This document shows, in pieces, positions 10,216-20,133 of a stretch of DNA of 64,000 nt. Below the pieces are notes generated by a model that was given only the letters and a program-made list of their open reading frames with translations, was not told the origin of the DNA and did not search any database. The stretch spans positions 3,412,501-3,476,500 of the forward strand of contig OX485805.1 in the NCBI GenBank assembly GCA_950295325.1. The letters are read 5' to 3'. Position numbers and translations under genes: made by a program. Position 1 is the first letter of the stretch; each line of letters opens with the position of its first letter. The DNA comes from Polytrichum commune (Eukaryota; Streptophyta; Polytrichopsida; Polytrichales; Polytrichaceae).

Positions 10216-10864
10216 AGGAGAAGTGGGCTAGTTGGGAAAAGTAACCGTTTTCCACCCACCCGCCTTAATTTGGTGCGTAGTTGTCACGGAAAGGAATCGT
10301 AACCGCAACTCACAAATTAGTTGGAAGTGGCGAAAATGACATGTGATGTGGCCACTAAAATTCGGACTTGTTTACAAAACAAAAATTAAAACTATTTGTC
10401 TATCTTAAATAACGTATTAAAAGTAAGGGACACCGCATAGGCTTGGGATACAGCTATGGTATCAGGTTGCTTGACTTGCTTGCTTACTTCTCCCCGACCC
10501 TCTTGAGCAACCCCTAGGGCCAATCGGGAGGTGCCAAATCATTGCCCAGGTGGACAAGTAACTTCGACAATGAATCGGATGGTGACACGTGGAATACAGT
10601 TGGATCAAGTGTGACTAAGCAAGTCGGGACTTTACGTGAGTTGGCTTCACGGCACTGAATATGTGAGCCCGGCCGAATTGATGTTGTGGATTATGCTACA
10701 AGATAATGAGGCTAGTGGGCGCGTCTCTCTTCCTTTTCCTATACACTTTATCTATATAAAGAAGTGGCAAGGTGGTGAATTAGCTTTTGATCGCTTTGTG
10801 TGAAAAAGTGTCAATGAGTCATATAAGATAGAAATGCCTAAATTGAACACAATTATAAGCTCGA
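10216..10864. other. Unassigned, less AT-rich segment with retroelement-like hints
   Basis: This segment lies between two repeat D fragments. It contains TGGTATCAGG at about 10457-10466, similar to the initiator-Met tRNA primer-binding site of plant LTR retrotransposons (usual TGGTATCAGAGC), and a good TATA-box string, TATATAAAG, near 10755. Neither is flanked by a clear LTR, so I only note them. No coding signal. Confidence 0.35.
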
Positions 10865-10970
10865 CACATGTATTTGAGTGGTACAAAGGTTAGGTGTTGA
10901 TCTAAGAACATGCATAAAAAAGGCATGTGTTGAGAAGAGATTGGACTATGTGGCTGAAAGTCTGTTAAGG
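10865..10970 (+). repeat. Dispersed repeat D, fragment
   Basis: Contains TATTTGAGTGGTACAAAGGT and GTGTTGAGAAGAGATTGGAC, matching the central part of the copy at 9880-10215. Confidence 0.6.
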
Positions 10971-11072
10971 GTGAGTTTCCATGTAGGTTGTTCATCCACG
11001 ATATTTCAGTGTCAATAAGGACAACCTCCCAAATGTAGAGGGAATCTGGTGGGGTAGGGTTCGTATGTGCCG

Positions 11073-11929
11073 ACTACACTAAATATGATATTTAGTGTCA
11101 CTTACTGTGTGGAATTACGCTAACTTCATCTTAAATCCAAAAGACAAGAAAACATAATTCCTATAGCCTAAAATTATGTTATACATGTTTCATCATAGAT
11201 TTACTAATGCAACATAAGTTTTGTTGTGTGAATCTAATTGGTAGAAGTTGGAAATCATGGAAAACAAACCAAATAACACCCACATATCTTAGCATGTGGT
11301 CTAACTTTGAATGAGCAAAAAACACCCAATGGTGATGGCTCATTTGTGGCTCCATGAGTGGAGATGCCCTTAGAAAAGAAATTCGGTGTGCCGGTGATTA
11401 ATGCTATGCCCTTAGGCCACATAGGGATGTATCATCGTCATCATGTGCCTAATCTATATATGCTCACATTCCAAACTTTGTCTTCTATGTGTATCCAAAT
11501 AAGTAGCTTTCCAAATCGGTATTTTAGTAGTTGTGTACATCTTTATGTAAGCTTTGATGGCCATTGCAACCACTAGCCGAACTCCATAAATTTGCCTTGC
11601 TCAATCTAATTGTAAACCACCCATGTCATCAACACTAAATTTAAAACCTAACATTATCTGTCATTTTTGTAAGAATATTTGGGCATAATAGATTTACAAT
11701 GATGCAATCATTGTCACTTATGAAGTGATTTTTCATCCATGACACCACATTACTAAAAAATGTTAGGCTGCAAAATATACCAAACTTTGTTTCATTATTA
11801 ACATTTGGATGAACTGAACATAAGTTGGGATGACAACATTTGTATGCTTGATCTTAAGAAGCATTACTAGAAAAGTTACCAAAGTGACTTAAAATTCCAT
11901 ATGACACTAAAAGGAATATTTAGTGTAGC
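11073..11929. mobile_element. Composite MITE-like element ending in CTACACTAAATAT repeats
   Basis: The left end reads ACTACACTAAATATGATATT and the right end, inverted, is CTACACTAAATATTCCTTTT. Both continue into AGTGTCA. The right 340 bp are a family C copy (11590-11929). A fragment of repeat D (about 11190-11290, GTTTTGTTGTGTGAATC and ATAACACCCAC) lies within. It is therefore either one 857-bp element carrying foreign sequence, or a family C element beside a broken family B end. A short open frame starting at 11358 shows no motif. Confidence 0.5.
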
Positions 11930-12530
11930 ATAAATTCAACAAGTACGAACCTAATGCTACAATATTAAGCTAGCATGTTGATGTCTACACTAATATGTTG
12001 ACATTCCACATTATTTTAGATATTTGTTACCACAATAACAACATACAACATACATGATTGATTTAAATAAAATTATGATTGTCATACAGATTGAAACAAA
12101 GTTATAAGCTTCGTTATCAATTTTTTATCCAAGATAATTTGCATGGGTAAAGAAACAACTTATTCACAAAGGTATTTAATTGCACATATTGGTATACATA
12201 TTTGTCTTTGTCACAATGACCCGTACGTAAACTATCTTATGAAAGTATCACTTTTCTTCATATTCCTACTATTGTGCCTCAGTGTCAATGTGATAGCTTT
12301 AACACTTTCTCGAGACAAATGAGTTTGTCGGGGCAAAGTTTGCCGTTTGAAAAAGGCCAATGAATCTATATGTTTCAATTGGCAATAATCTATGATGCTT
12401 GCTTACAATTTTGAGCTACCATGGAATACTTGTGAACTTACTCATAAGAAGTGTCATCATGATAATTACCATAATGACATGAAATACTACATGACGCTAC
12501 ATAAATATTTAGTGTAGTAGTTTGCCAATA
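11930..12530. repeat. Dispersed repeat J copy followed by a family C end
   Basis: About 11985-12205 matches 25340-25550: a CAACATTCCACA-like start, GCATGGGTAAAGAAACAACTTATT against CATGGGTAAAGAGGCAATTCATT, and TAATTGCACATATTGGT against TAATTGTGCATATTGGT. About 12400-12520 repeats the right end of family C (ACCATAATGACATGAAATAC, then ATATTTAGTGTAG). No coding signal. Confidence 0.5.
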
Positions 12531-13650
12531 ATCACGTCCAAGTGCATATATATTGGTGCCCTTCAATTTGAAATGCATGTGAGGACTTCACTCTTGACCA
12601 ATCAATGATGGACAACTAAGCATCCAAGGATGGGATTTGTCTTAAGAACATTTTCCAACATACATATCATGTAGCTTCTTCAAGTTGATGATGAATGTAA
12701 CCACAAAGTTGGGATAGCCTCATGAAACCTAACACCAATGCCCATCACTCTATCAATGGTCATAACATATCAATGGTCCATATTTGTTCACATTCTCAAA
12801 CCTAAGTTCAAGCTCCAAATTACAATATTGGACCAAAGGGTTGGGAAACGCGCGATTGACAACCAACCAACAACCATGTAATGTATACACGATGGACAAC
12901 GTGGGTGGTCATGGTGATGCTGATGGTGGCGAGGATGTCGCCCCACCTATTTTAGATATTAAGGTGAGGGGACCACATGGAGTAGAGGGCGGGGGGGGGG
13001 GGGGGGCATGTTAAAGTGGTGTCATAACAATTACTTCAAACCAGGGATCACTTGGGGACCACCTGAGGACCACTTGGGGACCACATGTGTAACGTGTTGG
13101 GTTGGTACGGGTTCAAGCGACACACGACAAGTAGCACGTTGGGTATTTCCAAATCGTCAATGTTGGTTGACTCTTTTAAATCATACTTTTGAATCCGCAC
13201 CCATTCCACATTTAATTTCCATCTTTGTGGTAATTGAACAATTCATCAAGGAAACATTTATTTGATGTGTAAGGACAAAATTCTGGAGCATCCACATATT
13301 AGGAACAAATAATTCTTACAAAATTAAGATTAATATCTTGGATTTCATGCAAATGATTTTTACACTTGAAACCCCGAGAAATTGCATTTACACCCTTAGA
13401 GACATGTGATTTAGCCCTTGGCATGTTTGCTCCATACAACAATGACTTGGTTTCCATGGCAGTAGTGTGACCATGTGTACATCACGTGGTCTAATCATGT
13501 TACATGGGTGATAGAATAGAATTGAAGATATGAGTATTTGATGTTCATTCTTCTTTCTTAATAGTTATTGTGTGTAGATTGTTTCGTCTCGGTTAAAAGT
13601 TTGACAAGATTTTACTAAACTTAACAAGTTTCCAACAATGTTGACGCCAT

Positions 13651-13653
<3 letters not shown>
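12531..13653. other. Unassigned sequence with a G run and a short minisatellite
   Basis: A 16-nt G run (12991-13006) lies near the start of a small minisatellite with three GGACCAC(C/T)TG units at about 13050-13090. Short open frames over 12784-13265 have no recognisable motif. Confidence 0.45.

Positions 13654-13710
<57 letters not shown>
13654..13710. repeat. (AG)n microsatellite
   Basis: Pure AG dinucleotide run of about 28 units. It ends exactly against the left terminus of MITE H (CTCGTTCATCCAACAT). Confidence 0.97.
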
Positions 13711-13712
<2 letters not shown>

Positions 13713-13875
13713 CGTTCATCCAACATAAAACTCGAGTTGCGGTTGATTCATCTCAAACGACTTGGACTAGACTGATTTGGGGTCTTTAGCACTCATTACG
13801 GTGTCAAATTATTTGGATATAGTAACAATAGAGTTACATACTATTTCAAGGCGTTATGTTGGATGAATGAGAGGT
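13706..13875. mobile_element. MITE family H, copy 1
   Basis: About 170 bp with inverted ends: left GAGACTCGTTCATCCAACAT and right ATGTTGGATGAATGAGAG. A second copy lies at 57427-57612 with the same ends (CTCTCGTTTGTCCAACAT and ATGTTGGACGAATGAGAG) and a shared interior (ACTTGGA(C/T)TAGAC, then GGGTCT/GGATCT and GTGTCAAAT/ATGTCAAAT). It has no coding capacity. The target duplication is masked by the adjoining microsatellite. Confidence 0.7.
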
Positions 13876-14984
13876 ACGCTCGTATGTGATAGGACCCTCT
13901 CTCCCTAGGCAATTGCCAAAGATTAAAATATACATATCAAAATATATATGTTCCTTTTGTGTTATTAGGGTTTTTTGGGCCCAAGGTCAACACATACGAC
14001 AATTTCGTCCTTCAAATGTTGCCATTGATTAAGAACAAAGGGAGATTATTTCTGAGCTCCTAATGTTTTACTAGGATGTTGTAGTTTATATTATACATCT
14101 TGGAAGGGTGGATGGAGATGCAAAAACAGTCATTTTTTTTATCATATGATTTGATGACAGTAGATGGCATGTGTATCTACTTGAGACCAAAATTTGAGTC
14201 AAAAAGATTCATAAGGCATTATCTTTGTTTCTAAACCCCATATGTGTTGAAAATCAACATACAACCAATGAATGTGACCGAATCACAAAATTGTTTATAA
14301 AAAGAGGTTCCCGTGTATAGACTTGGCTTCTCAAACAAGAAGAGCTATAAATGGGCTTGTATAGAAGATATTCATGCAATCCAAACATGATTTGGACCCT
14401 ATAATGTCCTAGATTGATTTAAACTTATGTAAACTTTAACAATTCTTAAGATAAGAAGATTAAATCACATTTCTATGAAAGTTGGCACAATGAACCTTTT
14501 CATTATAATGTATAACAAATATTTTCCAACACATGTCTTCAAATTAGTATTGCTTTTTGTTCAAACTCATATTCTTTCTATATCATCCTTAAATGGCTGC
14601 ATTTGACTCTCATGTTTTGACGTGGAGTATCCCTACATGTACTTAGAACACTAGAATATGTTCATCCTAAAATCTATGTAATCTCAATTTATGAGGACTT
14701 CAATTTATGAGGACTTCAATTTATTTTTCCCCAAAAAAAGTTGGCAATATGGTAGATAGACACATACACACATACTTACACATGCATACAGATGGCAATT
14801 TCCAACAGAGACAAGTACAAATGGAGTATATTTGCTTGAGGGCTACTTCCACTTGTCAACGGTGGACTCTATGGTTGGGATTGGCAAAAATGTACCAACA
14901 CAAGGTAACTTGGGTGACACATGTGAAAGGGTGGGGGAGATATTGTGAACGCCTTGGTGAGCTGTGGAGAGGATATTGCCTTCT
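13876..14984. other. Unassigned AT-rich sequence
   Basis: No recognisable gene or family. A short direct duplication of ATGAGGACTTCAATTTAT lies at about 14691-14723. Confidence 0.45.
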
Positions 14985-15110
14985 TAAGGTAGACAACCCT
15001 TATTAGGTTAATCTTCTTATTAAGATACATGAATTTGAGTGTTGTGTGGTTGGGTGCAGGTCCCAAAATAAATACAAAAAGATATGTCTTTGAAAAACAA
15101 AAACAAAAAA
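14985..15110 (+). repeat. Dispersed repeat D, fragment
   Basis: Contains AAGGTAGACAACCCTTATTA, a TTTGAGTGTTGTGTGGTTGG block and AAAAAGATATGTCTTTG, matching the 5' part of repeat D. Confidence 0.55.
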
Positions 15111-16054
15111 TGATTTGTATGTCAAAGATACAACAACCTTTATAGGTTCAATAGGCAACATAATTAGGGAGGGGTCAAGTCCCGACATCGTTCGTAGATG
15201 CCGAAAGTTCGTAGACACCTAGATATCATGATAACATGAAGATAGCCCTAACTTAATAAGAGCCATATGGCTGCGGTGGGGATATTGTTCCCAACAAAAT
15301 ATCTACACGATTGGCTGCTATGGGTTCGACGGCACATGACACCTTTAATATAACTTAGAGACCAAAAGAAATTGCTTCACATGATTTCATGCGCAATCAT
15401 AGTAAGGTGAACTATACTTTTATTATCGGCCTTTGTAGGTGTATTCAACATCTTATCATCCAAGCAAGTCGTGTATAATCAAGTTGGGTGGTCTTTTGTA
15501 CACCTAGGTTGGTGATAGGTCAAAAGATAGATGGTGTTAAAACCAACACCCTAAAATCTCGCACAATAAACACACATTGATTATGACAGCTTCCACCACA
15601 CCAATATTCGGTCCCCCTATTGTTTTTGTGTCATCTATCATTAGAACGTTGAACCCCTATAACTTTTGCATACAAAATCTGCACAAGACACGTTTTGGTG
15701 CACCAAAACTCATTCTTAACTGCACAAGGAAATCATCAATAAACAAAAAAACTTATTCTACTACCTCCAGCACTTAAAAGTGAGGGTACTAGCACCATCT
15801 ACCTCACCTTGGGTATCCTAATTGTAACTCGCAAACATCCATGTTGACACAATAACCAAAGTGCACGGCCTCGGCCTTACTACAATACACCCGAACCTCC
15901 GTAACGCCACCCTCTATAATGTCACTCCCTATCTAATATCCTGAAACCTTAGGGAACGAATGTGCTCGATTTAAAACACCCTCCTCATTCTCACATTTCC
16001 CTCTCATATATCACAAGTTTTGACATTAAATTAATCCACCAAAGATTTCAAACC
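15111..16054. other. Unassigned sequence
   Basis: No assigned feature. The plus strand from about 15540 to 15960 is C/A-rich and could be decayed coding sequence, but no protein motif was recognised. Confidence 0.4.
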
Positions 16055-16195
16055 ACACACTCGCACACACCATGTTGTCATCACATCAATGTCGACTTTG
16101 TGTTATTCCATAGTGTCACATGCTACACTAATTTTTTATTATCACGCACCCATGTTAACAGTGCAATACAACCTCCTTAATGTCACGTGCCCTTT
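16055..16195 (+). repeat. Dispersed repeat G, copy 1
   Basis: Matches the reverse complement of about 47870-48030: TTGACTTTGTCTTATTCCATA-like sequence, TGTCACATGCTACA against TGTCACGTGCTACA, and CACCCATGTTAACA against CATCCATGTTAACA. The family is unknown. Confidence 0.55.
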
Positions 16196-16329
16196 GGTTG
16201 CCACAAGCATGATAGTAGGGAGGTTAGAGTCGTACATAAACGAGTGGCCCCACAATGCACACAAGTTGGGACACATTGTAAGGGATCCGGTTTCTTTGCA
16301 AAAGAGGTACCCATAATTTAGTCCATGTT

Positions 16330-16468
16330 TGAGAAAAGGCTATACGGGTACCTAGTACTTTTAACACAATGAATTGCGAGAATCCCGACTCCGAGAAAGT
16401 ATCTCAAAAGCGGGCCAATGTCGGGCCCGGAGGATTCCGTCCTGTAGCCTTTAGCCACGATCTCGAAC
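16330..16468 (+). repeat. Repeat F, left part, split from its right part by two MITEs
   Basis: The end of this segment (CTTTAGCCACGATCTCGAAC) resembles 19095-19120 (TTTAAGCCACAATCTCCAAT) and 19679-19700. The continuation of the repeat (AAGGCATCAC, then CTATGAAC) resumes at 18094 beyond the two inserted elements. This supports a clean insertion of both elements within one older repeat. Confidence 0.5.
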
Positions 16469-16471
16469 TAA
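16469..16471. repeat. TAA target duplication, left copy
   Basis: TAA directly before GGGGCGGTTT. The same trinucleotide lies at 17694-17696 and 18091-18093. Confidence 0.75.
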
Positions 16472-16924
16472 GGGGCGGTTTACACTATGGACCATGAAGT
16501 TGGACCAGGGCTCTGCAAGGCAGCTGATTGGTTCTTGAAGTTGTCCCGGGACAACTTCGGTTTACACTAAGGAAAAAATGGCAGAGGGACCACGGAGGTT
16601 GAGGTCCCCAAAATATAATTTTTAAGGCCTAATAAATGCACTGACATGGTCCAACGGGTTTTTCGTTGAGAGAGGCAAGAGAGGTGGTCTGGTAGGAAAA
16701 GGCAAGGGCCCATGTCAGAGAAATGCCATTTCACGAATGTTTTAATGAATCTACCTTTTATGTGCCTTAATTATATTATAGCCCATGAGACACACCAGCA
16801 CTACCTTGCCCTACCCTTTAAACCCGCTTACACGTGTTTCATCAAACAACGCGGGACATCTAGAACTCAAGAATTCAAGTGCAGATTTGTTTTTTTGGTC
16901 TACCAGCTGCAATGTTTGGAATTT

Positions 16925-16990
16925 GGAGGCGTGTAATATACCATTGGAAAGGTCTTGAAAATACCTTTCCAACGGTATATTACACGCTCC
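16925..16990. repeat. Inverted repeat (hairpin) inside the Harbinger-like element
   Basis: Arms of about 28 bp, GCGTGTAATATACC-TTGGAAAGG and its complement, with a 9-10-nt loop and two interruptions. Weaker pairing continues outward (CTGCAATGTTTGG with the complement of AAAACATACAG). It may be a small foldback element nested in the larger one or a palindrome typical of the family. The other two copies do not preserve this region well enough to decide. Confidence 0.75.
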
Positions 16991-17086
16991 AAAATGTTTA
17001 AAACATACAGTTGAAAAAGAAATAAGAAAATACATAGTCGTTTAGTGACTGTAGATCAGGGTGGTCAAAAGAAGCGCAATGGGAAA

Positions 17087-17187
17087 TCTTCTAACATTAA
17101 TTATCAAAGAATTGAAATTTAGTGTTGAGGAAGGTTGGGTGGTAACAACATCAAATATAATCAAACACTAAATATCCTATTTAGTGT
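17087..17187 (-). mobile_element. Half copy of MITE family A nested in the Harbinger-like element
   Basis: The reverse complement begins CTACACTAAATAGGATATTT and continues GATTATATTTGATGTTGTTA, ACCACCC and TTCTTTGATAATTAATG. This follows the left half of the family A copies at 19737, 46337 and 57063. The other half is absent. Confidence 0.7.
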
Positions 17188-17693
17188 AGTGAAACACAAG
17201 GTACATGTCACATGTAAATTACATTGAACATTTACAATTGCATCGCTCATTTTTTTTTTGTAAAAATTGTTGTGAGAAGATTTGCAAGCCACATCTTCGA
17301 CACATTTAACAAAAAGTGAAGACAATTGAAGCCCAAGAGATGACAAGAGAATGATCAAACTTTAAGGTGAAAAGAAGAAAAAACTAATTGACAAGATAAT
17401 TGAAGGCATGTGTAGGCAAGTGAAGGCAAATTGAAGTCAACAAAATGCTCAAACTTCATTTTCCCCCAAAACTGCCCTTTTTGGGCTTATATTAAAAAAA
17501 TCAGCACATCCACTTCTTGCCGCATGGTCATTCTTCATGGTCCACATTCGGTTTACACCTAGTGAAGGGCCCATGAACCATGAAAACTAATATTTTAGTA
17601 ACTCGGACCATGGAAGTCGTCCCATGAAGTCGTCCCACGCAAAATAGACCTCTTACATGGGACGACTTCATGGTCCATAGTGTAAACCGCCCC

Positions 17694-17696
17694 TAA
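17694..17696. repeat. TAA shared between two adjacent elements
   Basis: TAA lying exactly between the two Harbinger-like elements. It serves as the right target copy of the first and the left target copy of the second. Confidence 0.75.
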
Positions 17697-18090
17697 GAGC
17701 ATCCTCAGTCGGTCTAGGTAAAGCTCACTGCAAACCAAAACCTATCTTTTGACTGACCTAAAATTAGAAACTGAAATTACCATCATTAGAAGCACACCTA
17801 AATAAACGTGAGATATTTCTCAAGAAAAAAGAATTGTAAAAAATTGACGTAGGTGAAATCCCTCATTGAAAACACCACATTTTCAAAATTTAGAGGGAGT
17901 GCACCAAATCTTGCTTAAAAATGGAAAGATCCTCCCACACTCCCTCCAAATTTTTGACATTTAGAGGGAGTGTGGGAGGATCTTTCCATTTTTAAGCAAG
18001 ATTTGGTGCACTCCCTCTAAATTTTGAGCATTTTAAGCAAGATAGGTCTTGGTTTGCAGTGAGCTTTACCTAGACCGACTGAGGATGCTC
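17697..18090. mobile_element. PIF/Harbinger-like foldback MITE with a perfect 62-bp internal hairpin
   Basis: 394 bp with 52-bp terminal inverted repeats (17697-17748 and 18039-18090) starting GAGCATCCTCAGTCGGTC. They differ at one position, and TAA flanks both sides. A second, inner inverted repeat of 62 bp is perfect (17885-17946 and 17964-18025) around a 17-nt loop. About 136 bp lie between the left terminal repeat and the inner hairpin, but only 13 bp on the right, so the element is not a simple full-length foldback. It has no ORF. The near-perfect arms indicate recent origin or gene conversion. Assigned to PIF/Harbinger on the TAA target only. Confidence 0.85.
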
Positions 18091-18489
18091 TAAAAGGCAT
18101 CACTAAGCTATGGGGCATCGCATGCTCTTAGAAGAGCACTTCTTCATAACCACTAGATGCTTACGAAATCTATGAACAAAGGTAAAAAAATTGTTGTTAC
18201 TTTCAAATGAATGTATGTCTCTCTAAAAGGCATCACTAAGGCTATGGGGCATCGCATGCTCTTAGAAGAGCACTTCTTCATGACCACTAGATGCTTACGA
18301 AATCTATGAACAAAGGTAAAAAAATTGTTGTTACTTTCAAATGAATGTATGTCTCTCTAAAAGGCATCACTAAGCTATGGGGCATCGCATGCTCTTAGAA
18401 GAGCACTTCTTCATGACCACAGATGCTTACGAAATCTATGAACAAAGGTAAAAAAATTGTTGTTACTTTCAAATGAACGTATGTCTATC
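18091..18489. repeat. Three-copy tandem repeat, unit 133-134 bp
   Basis: Units begin with TAAAAGGCATCAC at 18091, 18224 and 18358. They are nearly identical, differing by single-base indels (AAGCTATGG/AAGGCTATGG, CCACTAG/CCACAG) and a few substitutions. Each unit holds an inverted pair, TGCTCTTAGAAGAGCA. The unit is related to repeat F (shared AAATCTATGAAC and surrounding order). The first unit starts exactly at the TAA that borders the preceding MITE. Young by its homogeneity. Confidence 0.93.
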
Positions 18490-18510
18490 TATCCATCCAT
18501 CCATCCATCT
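18487..18510. repeat. (ATCC)n microsatellite
   Basis: About six ATCC units at the right end of the tandem array. Confidence 0.9.
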
Positions 18511-18539
18511 AGAGATTTGGAACCTCTACACTAGATATT

Positions 18540-18895
18540 TGTATTTAGTATTGCCAATTCTTCTTGTCGTGCTTCTTAATGATTGTAGTGTCACCAACAC
18601 TACATGTAAGCCTAACATGTATTTCATTCCTTGTAAGAAAAGGATGTGGCCACTAGAGATTCTACAATGTTGCGATTATTGTCACTTACTAAGTGATTTT
18701 TTTTTTATCATTCAAACTTCAATCATCCGTAACAATATTTCATTTCGTGGATGTTCGGTGCGAGATATACCAAATTTCGTTTCAATAGTTGACGCGAATC
18801 CCATGCCTTGATTTCACAATCGCGAAGTTAAGATAAGTTTTGGATGAAATAAAAGTAAGTCACTATGACGGTACTTCTAAACGTATTTCTAATAG
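18540..18895 (+). mobile_element. Family C MITE-like element, copy
   Basis: Shares GTCACCAACACTACATGTAA, TTGTCACTTACTAAGTGATT, a CAATCATCCGT block and a segment reading AAGTTAAGATAAGTTTTGGA with the other family C copies. The right end lacks the ATATTTAGTGTAG terminus, so it is truncated. A short open frame at 18473-18811 overlaps it and is not a gene. Confidence 0.55.
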
Positions 18896-19736
18896 GTCAC
18901 GCAATCCTTGTGAACCATAAGTCACATGATCCTCGTCTAGGTGTTTTTGTCCGAGGACCTAGAATGTGACATTTACATGTCAAAAAACCCTACCATTTGA
19001 ATGATCCAAGTGTCTTTACACACTACTTTAGGTGGATATATGGCATTTTATGATGATGTAAAATTTGTGATGATTCCCTCTCGTACCATTTAAGCCACAA
19101 TCTCCAATCACTTGCATCACCACGGGAATCGCGTGGTCTTAATACCACATGTTCATGGCCCGTAGATGGATACAAAATCTATGAACGTGGATTTAAAATC
19201 TACTACTTTCGATAGATCCTAGATTCGTCGGGTGATGGAGGGACCACAACACCAAATATGATATTTAGTGTGACTTACTATTTGGAATTACACAATGCTA
19301 TACTTATTTACTGTACATCTCACATTTTAAATGAGTAGTTTGGACATTATAGAACATTGACAACTTTACTTGGTAAAATATTATTTCAATACTAAAAAGA
19401 TATAGCACCATGTAAATCCAAATAGAAAGTCACACTAAATATCATATTTGGTGTAGTGAGACCATGTGATCCCCGTCCTAGGTATGTGTGCCTTTGAATG
19501 TAACGGACATCACATTTGAAGGTAATCCGATCGTCAAATAATGTTATTTTAAAGATACTTCAAGCTTCTTCACGACATGGTATAGGTGGGAAGATGACAT
19601 TTGTGATGGTGTCAAATTGTGATTCGGTTCATCTTATTTTATGTATGGTGTTTGTTAAAGGTTTCCCCACTTGTACTCTTTAGCCACAATGCCCATCCCA
19701 TACTATCACTTATGGAGACCATGTGGTTTCATTACC
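18896..19736. repeat. Two diverged copies of repeat F, one carrying a family B MITE
   Basis: 18896-19244 and 19459-19736 follow the same order: GATCC(T/C)CGTC(C)TAGGT, then GTGACATTT/GGACATCACATTT, GGTGGATATATGGCA/GGTGGGAAGATGACA, AAGCCACAATC/TAGCCACAATG and GTGGT(C/T)T-AT-ACCAC. Together with 16330-16468 and the 134-bp tandem units they form a diverged local cluster of one repeat. A family B MITE separates the two copies and a family A MITE interrupts the second. Confidence 0.5.
19245..19458. mobile_element. MITE family B, copy 1
   Basis: About 214 bp. The left end is CACAACACCAAATATGATAT and the inverted right end CACTACACCAAATATGATAT; both continue TTAGTGTGACTT. The interior has TTGGAATTACACAATGCTAT and the inverted counterpart TATAGCACCATGTAAATCCA, so the arms are complementary over most of their length. 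Other copies lie at 40187, 50020, 53850, 55680 and 57678. No ORF. Confidence 0.78.
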
Positions 19737-20055
19737 ACTACACTAAATAGGACATTTAGTGTTTGATTATATTTAATGTTGTTACCACCCTACCCTGCTC
19801 AACACTAATTTCGACTCTTTGATGATTAGTGTTAGAAGATATGCTAGAAGATATGTTGAAATTCTCTTTTTATCACTAATTTTTTCATATCTTTACTAAC
19901 ACTAAATTTAAACATGTAACTTCCACATATTACCATAGTTGATATGTAGTGTTTGAATTTACATTTAATGTTACTTACTTTCACAGGGTCATTGACATTT
20001 AGTGTATGCATTCGTATTTAGTGTATCAAACATTAAATATCCTATTTAGTGTAGT
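19737..20055. mobile_element. MITE family A, copy 1
   Basis: About 319 bp with inverted ends ACTACACTAAATAGGACATT and ACTACACTAAATAGGATATT, continuing TAGTGTTTGAT. The interior landmarks TGTTGTTACCACCCTACC, TTCACTAATTTTTTCATATC-like sequence and TCATATCTTTACTAACACTA are shared with 46337-46667 and 57063-57391. It inserted into repeat F. No ORF and no clear target duplication. Confidence 0.78.
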
Positions 20056-20133
20056 TTCTATCCATTAGATGGCTACAACAAAACCCATCAATGTGAACTT
20101 TGAAATAAATTGCACGATATTTTGATTCGACTT

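Larger units (their letters stand above)
16472..17693. mobile_element. PIF/Harbinger-like element, complete, copy 2
   Basis: 1222 bp with perfect 29-bp terminal inverted repeats (16472-16500 and 17665-17693) starting GGGGCGGTTTACACTATGG, flanked by TAA. It has the ends and TAA target expected of PIF/Harbinger (Tourist-like) elements and is related to the partial copies at 2611 and 35131. No transposase or Myb-like ORF remains, so it is non-autonomous. The interior contains a strong hairpin (16925-16990) and half of a family A MITE (17087-17187). The right third carries the subterminal block shared with the other copies, in inverted orientation. Confidence 0.88.

Noticed and set aside
10457-10466. 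TGGTATCAGG as an LTR retrotransposon primer-binding site
   Set aside because: No LTR could be paired with it and it matches only the first part of the usual 12-mer; kept only as a hint.
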